From contig JAFYVO010000405.1 in NCBI GenBank assembly GCA_017549085.1, positions 1-15,658 of the forward strand: a stretch of 15,658 nt of DNA, in the 5' to 3' direction. This stretch comes from Thermoguttaceae bacterium. Its GTDB lineage: Bacteria > Planctomycetota > Planctomycetia > Pirellulales > Thermoguttaceae. The position numbers and the translations under genes were made by a program. The notes under the pieces are model-generated. The model did no database searches and was not told where the DNA came from. It was given only the letters and a program-made list of their open reading frames with translations. Below are positions 7,012-14,248 of the stretch, in pieces. Within the stretch, counting starts at the first letter, position 1, and every line of letters starts with the position of its first letter.

Positions 7012-7827
7012 TCAATCGTTGGCGCGGAAGACGAGGCGTTCGATTTTTACCGCTTTCCCGGTCGCCGTATCGACGTCGACGATCGTTCCGTTGAGCCGAA
7101 CGTCCCCGGTCGCGACCTCGAAAACGGTCGGTCGGAACGTTTTCGTCGTCTCCAAAACGCGGTCGTAACGCCGTCCGATAACGCCGTCGAAGGGGCCGGT
7201 CATCCCAATATCGCACTGAAACGCGGTTCCGCCGGGCAAAATCGTTTCGTCGGCGGTCGCGACGTGCGTGTGCGTCCCGAGAACGGCGGAGACGCGCCCG
7301 TCGAGGTAACGCCCCATCGTCTGTTTTTCGCTCGTCGCTTCGGCGTGAAAGTCGAGAATACGAACGCGAACGTCGGCGGGAATTTTATCCAAAATCTTAT
7401 CGGCGGCTCGCAACGGGCAGTCGATCGGCTGCATAAAGACGCGTCCCAAGAGCGCGAAAACCGCGACGCGAACGGCCGGACGCTCCGCGGTCGCCGGGAC
7501 TTCCAAAACCGTCCAACCGCGCCCGGGCGCTTCCGGCGGATAATTGCCGGGCCGAACGATTCGCGGGTCGTCGGAGTTCAAAATCGAGAAGACCGCCTTT
7601 TGCCGAAACGCGTGATCGCCGAGCGTAACGCAGTCGACGCCGTTTTCAACGATCGCCTTGTAAATCTCCGGCGTCAATCCGGAGCCGCCCGCCGCGTTTT
7701 CGGCGTTGACGACGACCAAATCGAGCTTAAAGCGTTCGCGAATTTCCCGCGTTCGTTGAATCAAAATATCGCGTCCCGGTTTGCCGACGACGTCGCCGAC
7801 CGTCAAAATTCGCAACACGCTCCCCAT
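7012..7827 (-). CDS. ymdB: YmdB/TIGR00282-family metallophosphoesterase
   Basis: 271 residues. The ATG at 7827 is preceded by GAGGAAC; a TTG one codon earlier is less likely. Motifs of the calcineurin-like YmdB family appear in order: GDVVGKPGR with Asp12, VNAENAAGG with Glu43 and Asn44, TLGDH with His72, DFHAEATSEK with His161, and GTHTHVATAD with His186 and His188. Members are cytoplasmic di-metal phosphoesterases; the Bacillus subtilis protein hydrolyses 2',3'-cyclic nucleotides and affects biofilm and RNA turnover. The usual G-N-H is G-D-H here (Asp71), which changes one metal ligand type. Length is typical. The gene stands alone, converging on the hydrolase and diverging from the small gene at 8307. 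The family is sure; the physiological role here is inferred. Confidence 0.9.
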   Translation of the reverse strand: MGSVLRILTVGDVVGKPGRDILIQRTREIRERFKLDLVVVNAENAAGGSGLTPEIYKAIVENGVDCVTLGDHAFRQKAVFSILNSDDPRIVRPGNYPPEAPGRGWTVLEVPATAERPAVRVAVFALLGRVFMQPIDCPLRAADKILDKIPADVRVRILDFHAEATSEKQTMGRYLDGRVSAVLGTHTHVATADETILPGGTAFQCDIGMTGPFDGVIGRRYDRVLETTKTFRPTVFEVATGDVRLNGTIVDVDTATGKAVKIERLVFRAND

Positions 7828-8229
7828 CAAGTTCCTCGTTCTTTCTTCGCCGTCTTTTCAACGCGTCCTTTTCTCGGCTCCTTCGAACGCGCCCTTCTCT
7901 CGTCTCGCGGCTTCCGCTTAACGCCGTTTTTTTCTAAATCGGCAAAGTCGACGCGGCGCGTTTCCTATAAAACGTCAAAAAATCGCCGATTCTTCGCTTT
8001 TTCTTCCCCGTTTCCCGCTCGCCGTAAAAAAACGCGTCGAAAAAGCGATCTCAAACCAATAATCGTCGTCGCCCCTTTCCGCGTCGGTTCAACGACAAAA
8101 GAAAAAAAGCGTTTTTTCTCGCCGATTTTTCAGTCAAGTTTTCGCGGCGGCGGTCGATATAACTAAGTAACGGAGGTCAAACGCGGCGCGACGCTCGGAA
8201 AAAACGACGTTTCGCGGCGCCCTCCGCTT

Positions 8230-8257
8230 CCCTTCCCCCCCCTGAACCCCGAACCCC
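8230..8257 (-). other. Putative G-quadruplex motif (minus strand)
   Basis: Four C-runs on the plus strand: 8230-8232, 8235-8242, 8247-8250 and 8254-8257, with gaps of 2, 4 and 3 bases. The minus strand therefore fits G3+N1-7. It is on the template strand about 50 bases before the ATG of the small gene at 8307. Confidence 0.55.
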
Positions 8258-8261
8258 AATT

Positions 8262-8286
8262 GCGACGTTCCTTCGCCGAACGTCGC
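8262..8286 (+). promoter_or_regulatory. Leader hairpin upstream of the small gene
   Basis: GCGACGTTC (8262-8270) pairs perfectly with GAACGTCGC (8278-8286) around a 7-base loop. It ends a few bases before the ribosome site AGAGGCG (near 8294-8300), so it could influence translation of the 8307 gene. There is no U-tract, so it is not a terminator. Confidence 0.5.
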
Positions 8287-8306
8287 CGTCGATAGAGGCG
8301 CGTCCA

Positions 8307-8570
8307 ATGAACCAAGAAGTCAACGTTTTAGCGCTCGTCAAAGGTAAAGAACGTTACGTTTTTCTTTATAAAGACTCGAATCAAACCGAAATGCTTCGCA
8401 CCTTCGGGCGTTACGCCTCCGACCCGGAACTGAGTTTCAGCTGGTACGACGCCGCCGTTTTGAGCCAAAAACTTCGTCGCAAAGCGCAACGCAACGAAGT
8501 CGCGACCTTGCTCGCGTCGAAAAAAGAAAACGCGTCCTTGGACGAACTCGAATTGAAAATTGAAGACTAA
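8307..8570 (+). CDS. Small protein of unknown function upstream of the recombinase
   Basis: 87 residues from the ATG at 8307, with AGAGGCG upstream. I do not recognise a named family. The N-terminal half has a compact beta-type pattern (VNVLALVKGKERYVFLYKDSNQTEMLRTFGRYASDPEL), then FSWYDAAVLSQKLRRKAQRNE, a basic helix, and an acidic C-terminus (SLDELELKIED). There is no signal peptide, membrane segment or cysteine, so it is probably cytoplasmic. The arrangement suggests a conserved lineage-specific protein, and it lies 135 bases before the recombinase on the same strand. No function can be assigned. Confidence 0.75.
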   Translation: MNQEVNVLALVKGKERYVFLYKDSNQTEMLRTFGRYASDPELSFSWYDAAVLSQKLRRKAQRNEVATLLASKKENASLDELELKIED

Positions 8571-8705
8571 ACGGTCGTTTTGTTCGCGCCGCGTTCCGGC
8601 GTATTCCTCGACTTTTTTTCCAAACAGCCTTCGTTCCCCATTTTATGCGTCTGCGGCGCGTCGAAACGTTTTCGACCGCCGCGTTTTTTTTGAGCGACGT
8701 TCGCA

Positions 8706-10067
8706 ATGCCGACTCCGCCGTCCAACGAAAGAAATCTGCGCGTCCCGATCGTTCGTTTTCTCCGCTACTTAGCCGTCGAGCGCAACTTTTCCGATTATAC
8801 GATCAAAAGTTACCGCGAAGACTTGGAGGCTTGGCTCGAGTACGAACTTGCCGCCCGCGACGGCGTTTGTCCGCGTCCGGACCAAGTTTCGGTTCTCGAA
8901 CTGCGCGGCTATCTTTCGGCGATGCGGGAGGCCGCTTACTCTAAAGCGACGATTTCCCGACGTTTAGCGTCGTTGCGCGGTTTTTATAAATTCGGCGAGC
9001 GCGAAGGTTGGGCGGTCGAAAATCCGGCGGCGGCGCTCCGCAATCCGCGCGGTCGCCGCCCTCTTCCTCGGGTGATGTCGAGCGACGACGTCCTGCGCCT
9101 CCTTTCCGCGCCCCCGGAGGACGACCCGCTCGGGCTCCGCGACCGGGCGATTCTCGAAACGATTTACTCGGCGGGGCTGCGCGTTAGCGAACTTGTCGGC
9201 CTCAACTTTTCCGACGTCGTTCTCGACGAGGATCTCGTCAAAATTCGCGGGAAGGGCCGCCGCGAACGTTTCGCGTTTTTGGGTTCCTTCGCGAAAGAGG
9301 CGATTCTCCGCTAGTTGTTAACGTCGCGACGTTACCTCAGCGTCGCTTCGGCGGAGCGCGGGCGTCGCAACCGCGACCATTTTGCCGAAGCGTCGCCGCC
9401 GTCGAACGAAGAACGCGCGTTCGTCGCCCTTTTCGTTCGCTCGGCGTCCAACTCGCCGCTTCCCCGTCTCCCCAACCTCGCCAACTTACTCGCGTCGACC
9501 AATTTCGCCGCCTTAACCAGCTTGCCCAATCCCGCCGTTTCCGCCCTCAAAGGCGACGATTCTTCCGCGTCGAACGCTCCGAACGCTCCCGACGATTCTT
9601 CCGCGTCGAACGCTCCGAACGCTCCGAACGTCCCTTTCGTCGACTTTCAAAACCCGGCGTCGCGGCGACGTTGGGAAGCGTTCCTCGCCGAACCGATTTT
9701 CATCAACAAAAACGGCGGTCGGCTCAACGTTCGCAGCATCGGGCGCAAACTCGACGCTTACCTGCAAGAAACCGGGCTCGACTCGAAGGCGTCGCCGCAC
9801 ACCCTTCGACACTGTTTCGCGACGCACCTCCTCGACTCCGGCGCCGATATTCGTTCCATTCAGGAGCTTTTGGGACACAAAAACATCGTTACAACGCAAA
9901 TCTACACGCACGTCTCGACGGCGTCGTTGCGCGCAATTTACGAGAAATCGCACCCGCGCGCTCGACTCGGTTTAAACGCCGACGCGCTCCCGGAACCGCC
10001 GTCGACCGCCGAAAATTTTCCCGTCGACGTTCCCCCGAACTTCGCCAACCCCGCGCAATTCCAATGA
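8706..10067 (+). pseudogene. XerC/XerD-type tyrosine recombinase interrupted by an in-frame TAG
   Basis: From the ATG at 8706 the frame encodes a SAM-like N-terminal core-binding domain (residues 1-110; RYLAVERNFSDYTIKSYREDLEAW) and a catalytic domain. All catalytic residues are present: Arg159 (AGLRVSEL), Lys183 (RGKGRRER), His365 and Arg368 ([14 protein letters not shown]), His391 (LLGHKN) and Tyr400 (IYTH). Codon 203 is TAG (9312-9314), between Lys183 and His365; the frame then stays open for 250 codons to TGA at 10065. Total length is 452 sense codons against about 300 for XerC/D; the excess is a low-complexity insertion just after the TAG. Family role: chromosome-dimer resolution at dif, or integration. 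It may be a recent pseudogene, a readthrough gene, a two-part gene restarting at the TTG that follows TAG, or a sequencing error. TTA codons, avoided in the large genes, are used here. The ribosome site is weak. Confidence 0.8.
9555..9626 (+). repeat. 36-bp tandem repeat, two copies, inside the recombinase
   Basis: Units at 9555-9590 and 9591-9626 differ only in the last base. Each encodes [12 protein letters not shown] and itself contains 9-bp steps of the type AACGCTCCG (Asn-Ala-Pro). A further AACGTCCC follows. The period is a multiple of three, so the frame is kept. Confidence 0.9.
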
Positions 10068-11035
10068 CCGCCCTTCCTATTTCCTCCAATTCGCCTAATT
10101 TTCCCGCTCCGTTAACGCGAACCGACGACGAACGCGGCGTCGCGACGTTGACGCTGAACCGCCCGGAGCGTTGCAACGCGCTTTCGTTCGAGCTGTTGCG
10201 CCGCCTTCTCGTCGAATTGCGCCAAATCGCCGCCGACAATTCGACGCGACTCGTCGTCTTGCGCGGCGCCGGCCGACATTTTTGCGCCGGCCTCGACCTC
10301 GACGAAGCGACGAACGGCGCGCCGATTCCGCTCGAAACGCTCCGAGCCGACGCGCTCGACCTCGACGATTTTCGCGTTCGCGCCGTCGAAGCCGACGTCT
10401 CCGCGAACGCCGACCGCGGCGCCGAGCCGCTCGACCTCGCCGCGCAACCGTTCGCAACGCTCCTTGCCGCCGACTTTCCGTCGACTTTCCCGCGTTTCCA
10501 AGTCGCGCCGCGCCTTGTGTTGGAACTTTTGCGCCAAATCCGTTTGACGCCGCAACCGGTCGTCGCGGCGGTTCGCGGCGCGGCTTGCGGCGGAGGAGCC
10601 GGACTCGTTTCCGCTTGCGACTTCGTCGTCGCCGACTCGACCTTCCGCGCCGTCTTCACCGAAACGAAACGCGGTCTTTCGCCGAGCCTTCTCTTCCCGT
10701 TTTTGCGCCGAAAACTTCCGCTCGCCGCGCTTCAAGAGTTCGTTTTGACCGCCGCGCCCTTCGCCGCCCCTCGCGCCGCCGACGTCGGACTCGTTCAAAC
10801 GCTCGTCGAACCGGACGCTTTCGACGCGACGGTCGCCGACGCCGTCGCTCGTTTGCTCGACAACGAACCGCGTTCCCTCGCGACCGCCAAACGACTTTTC
10901 AACGCCGCGCTTCTCCCGCCCGACGCCGAAATTCGCGCCGGTTGGCTCGAGCATTGCCGCGCTTGGGAATCGAGCGCCGGGCGCGAAGGAATCGCCGCGT
11001 TTCTCGAAAAACGCTCGCCTCGTTGGACGCGCTAA
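10064..11035 (+). CDS. Crotonase-superfamily (enoyl-CoA hydratase/isomerase-like) protein
   Basis: 323 residues from the ATG at 10064, which overlaps the recombinase stop as ATGA and suggests coupled translation. No Shine-Dalgarno site is evident. Both oxyanion-hole motifs are present: [10 protein letters not shown] (70-79) and [16 protein letters not shown] (172-187). Glu200 in [10 protein letters not shown] aligns with the second catalytic Glu of rat hydratase (Glu164). The first (Glu144) is Gly180, as in the GGGAGL subgroup that includes methylglutaconyl- and isohexenylglutaconyl-CoA hydratases. An Asp/Ala-rich stretch of about 50 extra residues (82-145) separates the two oxyanion motifs. 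The protein is expected to act on an acyl-CoA thioester in the cytoplasm; the substrate is open. No other beta-oxidation gene is nearby. Confidence 0.82.
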   Translation: MTALPISSNSPNFPAPLTRTDDERGVATLTLNRPERCNALSFELLRRLLVELRQIAADNSTRLVVLRGAGRHFCAGLDLDEATNGAPIPLETLRADALDLDDFRVRAVEADVSANADRGAEPLDLAAQPFATLLAADFPSTFPRFQVAPRLVLELLRQIRLTPQPVVAAVRGAACGGGAGLVSACDFVVADSTFRAVFTETKRGLSPSLLFPFLRRKLPLAALQEFVLTAAPFAAPRAADVGLVQTLVEPDAFDATVADAVARLLDNEPRSLATAKRLFNAALLPPDAEIRAGWLEHCRAWESSAGREGIAAFLEKRSPRWTR

Positions 11036-11064
11036 CCCCTCCGCGCATCCCCTCGTTTTCCTTA

Positions 11065-11107
11065 CCCCCTTGTTTTCCCCATTTTCCCCTATTCCCTCTA
11101 TTTCCCC
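11065..11107 (-). other. Putative G-quadruplex motif in the convergent spacer
   Basis: Five plus-strand C-runs of 3-5 bases (11065-11069, 11077-11080, 11086-11089, 11094-11096, 11104-11107) separated by 7, 5, 4 and 7 bases. The minus strand fits G3+N1-7 with one spare run. It lies 29 bases past the crotonase stop. The tract also contains two copies of TTCCCCTATTCC-like sequence. Confidence 0.6.
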
Positions 11108-11141
11108 TATTCCAACGTCGACAACGTTTCTCGAACGTTCC

Positions 11142-11208
11142 AACAACGCAAAAAAGACCGCGAAGACTTCTCCAACGTTGGAAAAATCTTCGCGGTCTTT
11201 TCGTTGTT
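11142..11208. terminator. Large bidirectional terminator / inverted repeat between convergent genes
   Basis: A perfect 15-bp stem (11152-11166 with 11187-11201) carries A/T tracts at its base, giving U-runs on both strands. Outside it AACAACG (11142-11148) pairs with CGTTGTT (11202-11208) across a 3-base bulge. The 20-base loop contains the perfect palindrome TCCAACGTTGGA (11171-11182). It is placed to end both the crotonase and the beta-propeller gene. Confidence 0.88.
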
Positions 11209-11263
11209 CGTCGCGCGGCGCCAAGTTCGCGGTCGAACCGCTCAAACCGCCCGCTCGCTCGTT

Positions 11264-12556
11264 TTACCGATTCGCGTAAATCTCGACTTCGCCGTTCGAT
11301 TTCAACGCGAAAATTCGCCGTCCGTCTTCGCTCAACGCCAATCCGATCGGCGACGCGACGCGCGTTTCGTTTTCCGACGGCGCGCCGACTAAAATTTCGG
11401 CGACCCAGTTTCCGCTCTTCGCGTCGAAAATTTGCAACGGCGACTTTTTCCCCGTCGCGACGTCAATTTTCCCGGCTTCGGCGGTCGCAATCCAGCCGTT
11501 TGGCGAAACGACGAGCGCGACCGGGTTCGCCGCTCCCGCAAACGCGCGCTCCATACCGGGCGTTTTCACCCAGGAAGACGCCGCGTTCCAAACGCCGGAA
11601 TCGACGTTAAAGCAATCGACGCGGAAAAGCCCGGAGTTCGCGACGACAATCTCGTTCGTCGTCGGCGAATAAACGACGCTCATATACGGCTCCGTCGCCG
11701 GACGAAAACCGGGATAAAGAAGTCCGCCGTCCGGCGCGCCGATTTCGCAATCGGGAGGCGTTTCTTTCTTTTCGGCGTCGCGCAACGCGTCGAGCGTTCG
11801 CCAAGAATACCGCCAAATACGGTCCGCGTTGAAATCGCCGACGAAAAGAAGCTCCGTCGTCGCCGCGATCGCCGCGACGGACGCTCCGGGAATCGTTAAA
11901 ATCGTCGTCGGCTCCCCAAGCGCGGCGTTTTGAGCGGTTCGGCTCGACGCGCTCTCGGCGCCGTCGGCGATTTTTTTCTTTTCTCCGTCGTCGGCGACGG
12001 CTTTATTTTCGGTCGACGCCGCGTCGTTTACAACGCGATCGGTCGCGAAATAAATCGCGTCGATTCGTTCCGGATACGCGATCAACAACGCGCCGTTTTT
12101 CTCGCTCGTTTCGTCGGCGATAAAGGTCAACGCCGTCGGCGCGTCTCCTTCGGCGCCCCTCCAATATTGCAGTCGCTCGCCGTCGACGCGATAAAGCCCG
12201 ACCCCGCCGCGATCGGCTAAAAAGAACTCGTCTCCCCAACCGGCGGTTAACGCGACCGGACGCTCCGTCGTTAAATTCCGCAACGTCGCCGTTAAGGTAA
12301 AATCGGGGCGCGCGTTCGTCGGCGCCAACGGCAATCTCCCTCCGTCTTTACCGCGCGGCGCCGTCAAAATCGCGACGCCGCCGACCAACAACCCCAACGC
12401 GGCGACAAAAGTCAACGCCTTCCAGGTCGTTTGCGGACGCTCCAACGTCTTTTTATCGAAAATAACGCGATGAGAATGTCCGCCGGTATCGGTCCATTCG
12501 TGTTTATATCCGAGCGCTTTCTTTTCGTTTCGTTCGTCTTTCGTCTCGTGTTGCAT
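11264..12556 (-). CDS. Membrane-anchored beta-propeller (NHL/WD-like) protein of unknown function
   Basis: 430 residues. The ATG at 12556 has GAGG seven to eight bases upstream; an earlier in-frame start at 12655 falls inside the promoter and is rejected. The N-terminus is a short charged region with WTDTGGHSHRVIFDKKT (21-37), then one transmembrane helix (about 44-65, WKALTFVAALGLLVGGVAIL), then a large outside domain. That domain has propeller-like strands such as ALTAGWGDEFFLADRGGVGLYRVDG, ELLFVGDFNADRIWRYSW, TNEIVVANSGLFRVDCFN and PIGLALSEDGRRIFALKSNGEVEIY. The topology suggests a signal-anchored periplasmic sensor or scaffold. No catalytic residues are recognised. It lies downstream of the M50 protease gene but has its own promoter. 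Confidence 0.72.
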   Translation of the reverse strand: MQHETKDERNEKKALGYKHEWTDTGGHSHRVIFDKKTLERPQTTWKALTFVAALGLLVGGVAILTAPRGKDGGRLPLAPTNARPDFTLTATLRNLTTERPVALTAGWGDEFFLADRGGVGLYRVDGERLQYWRGAEGDAPTALTFIADETSEKNGALLIAYPERIDAIYFATDRVVNDAASTENKAVADDGEKKKIADGAESASSRTAQNAALGEPTTILTIPGASVAAIAATTELLFVGDFNADRIWRYSWRTLDALRDAEKKETPPDCEIGAPDGGLLYPGFRPATEPYMSVVYSPTTNEIVVANSGLFRVDCFNVDSGVWNAASSWVKTPGMERAFAGAANPVALVVSPNGWIATAEAGKIDVATGKKSPLQIFDAKSGNWVAEILVGAPSENETRVASPIGLALSEDGRRIFALKSNGEVEIYANR

Positions 12557-12626
12557 CGTCGCCTCGTCCGTTATTTCGAGCGAAATCGCGCCGCCTTTTT
12601 CCGTAAAAGCGAGCCGCCGTCGGTCG

Positions 12627-12655
12627 ATTATACGACGCCGCTTTCCGATTAACAA
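12627..12655 (-). promoter_or_regulatory. Sigma-70-type promoter for the beta-propeller gene
   Basis: On the minus strand: TTGTTA (12655-12650), a 17-base spacer, and a perfect TATAAT (12632-12627). The expected start is near 12620, giving a leader of about 64 bases before the ATG at 12556. It lies between the M50 stop and the gene. Confidence 0.75.
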
Positions 12656-12687
12656 GTCGTTTTCGTCGAATTTTCGTTAAAAACGTC

Positions 12688-13743
12688 CTAACTTTTCGCC
12701 CTTTCGCCGCTTTTGTCCCGAAAAACAGCCCTCGTCGCGCAAAAATCGGCGTTCGCCGCGCGTTCCAACGGTTCGATCCGGAAAAAAACACTTTGTTCCG
12801 TCGACGGCGCTCCGCTCTCGACGTCGACCGGGGTCGGCGTAAAACCGATCGCGACCAACGCGAGCGTTCCCCAACCGATCGCCGTTCGCAACGGCCCGAG
12901 GCGCGTCGAATCGTCGACGGTCGGCGGATGTTCGAGCCCAAAGAGCGCAATTAAAAAGAGCGCCGCCAACCAATTCCAACGTTCAAAAAGGAAAACGGCT
13001 CCCGCCGCCGCAATAAAAAGCGACGTCGAGAAATAAACGGCGCGGCGACGCAACAGCGCGTAAAGAACGTGTCCGCCGTCGAGCTGCCCCATCGGGAAGA
13101 GGTTCAACGTCGTCAAAAAAAGCCCGACCCAAGCGGCGGCGGCCGTCGGGTGCATCGTCAAAACTTGCGACGGATCCGAACGGTCGAAAAACAGGAGAGA
13201 CGCCCAACGGAATAGAAGAGGCTCGCCGAAAACCAACGCTTCGCCCGCCGGTTGCGCGTCGACCATCGTCGAATTCGCCAGTCCAACCGCTAAAAAAACA
13301 AGCGTCGCCGCCAATCCCGCCAACGGCCCGGAAACGCCGACGTCAAAAAGCGCTTTTGCGTTCGGGACGCGCCCGCTCATTCGAATCAACGCGCCCAACG
13401 TGCCGAACGGAGGAAGCGGAAAAGGAATGAAAAAAGGAGGCGACGCCGGAATATTGTAACGCCGAGTTTGCCAATAATGCCCCCACTCGTGCGCCGTTAA
13501 GATAATCATTAACGGAACGGAAAACAACAACGCGCTCGGCCAAGATCCGCCGCCGTAAAAGACGAACCCGACGAACGTCGTCGTCGCCCAAGTCGCCGCG
13601 TACAAAACGAGCGGTTTGCGCCAACGCGCCGCCGTTTGCGTCGAGCGCGCTTCGTTTGCGTTCGTCGTCCCCGCATTTTCCGTCGTCTTAGTCAAAACTC
13701 GCGCCGCTTTTCTTAACGTTCGTACTTTTTGAAGTTTTTGCAA
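12688..13743 (-). CDS. M50 / site-2 protease family intramembrane metalloprotease
   Basis: 351 residues if started at the TTG at 13743. The zinc site HEWGH (His85, Glu86, His89) lies in a membrane helix (LLFSVPLMIILTAHEWGHYW), and the third ligand is in NLFPMGQLDGGHVLYAL (Asp222). The conserved FIPFPLPPFGTLGALIRM and VSGPLAGLAATLVFLAVGL segments match the family. At least six hydrophobic segments are seen, plus the family-typical EHPPTVDDSTRLGPLRT near the end. These enzymes cut transmembrane helices of substrate proteins, often to release regulators. No ATG or GTG start exists before the first helix; TTG at 13743 (weak ribosome site) or TTG at 13695 are the choices, so the N-terminus is uncertain. 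It follows the 101-residue gene by 42 bases, probably in one operon. The stop is TAG. Confidence 0.88.
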   Translation of the reverse strand: MQKLQKVRTLRKAARVLTKTTENAGTTNANEARSTQTAARWRKPLVLYAATWATTTFVGFVFYGGGSWPSALLFSVPLMIILTAHEWGHYWQTRRYNIPASPPFFIPFPLPPFGTLGALIRMSGRVPNAKALFDVGVSGPLAGLAATLVFLAVGLANSTMVDAQPAGEALVFGEPLLFRWASLLFFDRSDPSQVLTMHPTAAAAWVGLFLTTLNLFPMGQLDGGHVLYALLRRRAVYFSTSLFIAAAGAVFLFERWNWLAALFLIALFGLEHPPTVDDSTRLGPLRTAIGWGTLALVAIGFTPTPVDVESGAPSTEQSVFFRIEPLERAANADFCATRAVFRDKSGERAKS

Positions 13744-13785
13744 CGCCCGCGAACGTTTTGCTTTCTCGTTAACGCGACGTCGTTT

Positions 13786-14091
13786 TTACTTCGCGCCGTC
13801 CGTTTGATTCGGATTCGTCCGCTTCGCGCCTTGCGCAAATTCCGCCAATTCGCTCGACACTTGCGGCAAGTCGCGCAAGTCGACCGTCTCCGGACGATAA
13901 CGCTTCGCGTTCAAAGCGGCGCGCTCTCGTTCGTTGTAAATCCGCATCGCTTCCTTCGAAGCGGCGCAAGCGCATCGGCGTTTCGTCTTGCGTCCGAAAA
14001 ATTTCGGGAAAATCAGCGCTAAACACATCGCGGCGAACGCGACGCAAGCGAACGCCAAGGTCGCCAAAAAGACCGTCGCCATTTCGCCCAT
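13786..14091 (-). CDS. Small single-pass membrane protein with a Cys-Ala-Cys motif
   Basis: 101 residues from the ATG at 14091, with GGGGGA upstream. One N-terminal transmembrane helix (about residues 4-30, ATVFLATLAFACVAFAAMCLALIF) is followed by a basic KFFGRKTKRRCACAASKEAMRIYNERERAAL region and a polar tail. The size, single helix and cysteines after the helix recall NqrM (Na+-NQR maturation) proteins, but the usual Cys-Gly-Gly motif is missing, so this is only a weak resemblance. It may be the first gene of a unit with the M50 protease. No function is assigned. Confidence 0.65.
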   Translation of the reverse strand: MGEMATVFLATLAFACVAFAAMCLALIFPKFFGRKTKRRCACAASKEAMRIYNERERAALNAKRYRPETVDLRDLPQVSSELAEFAQGAKRTNPNQTDGAK

Positions 14092-14248
14092 TTTTTATTC
14101 CCCCAAACGCCGCGTCTCCGCCGCCGCATATTTTCCGCAAAACGCCTAAATTAACGCCGTCGCCAACGCGCCGCCGTCTCGTTTGCGCTTTCCGTTTAAT
14201 TTAACGTCAAATGAGAAAGCGGGGCGCGGCAAGTAAATTATCGTCCCC

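Larger units (their letters stand above)
7828..8306. other. Divergent intergenic spacer, 479 bases
   Basis: No gene is credible here. Bases 7840-8130 are T- and pyrimidine-rich with short A/T runs. A TATAAC at 8158-8163 could be a plus-strand -10 box, but no good -35 is seen at 16-18 bases. GGAGG at 8172-8176 is not followed by a start codon. The right end holds a C-tract motif (8230-8257) and a hairpin (8262-8286) that would sit in the leader of the gene at 8307. I see no clear promoter for the YmdB-like gene. Confidence 0.55.

Noticed and set aside
7264..8166. A 300-codon plus-strand open frame opposite the YmdB-like gene
   Set aside because: It is the antisense shadow of a well-supported enzyme and continues into the T-rich spacer. 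It has no ribosome site or recognisable motif.
8158..8176. A small gene starting after TATAAC and GGAGG in the divergent spacer
   Set aside because: No start codon follows GGAGG at a usable distance, and the -35 match is poor.
9315..10067. The second half of the recombinase as an independent gene
   Set aside because: It has no ATG or GTG start, the only early start is the TTG adjoining the TAG with poorly spaced SD-like sequence, and it lacks the catalytic Arg and Lys. Kept as one interrupted gene, with restart noted as a possibility.
10171..11610. A 479-codon plus-strand open frame over the crotonase gene and beyond
   Set aside because: The translation is almost all Arg, Ser and Pro, the mark of an out-of-frame reading. 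It also runs through the terminator and into the convergent gene.
13786..14091. Calling the 101-residue protein NqrM
   Set aside because: Size and single helix fit, but the expected Cys-Gly-Gly pattern is absent and no nqr genes are in the window.
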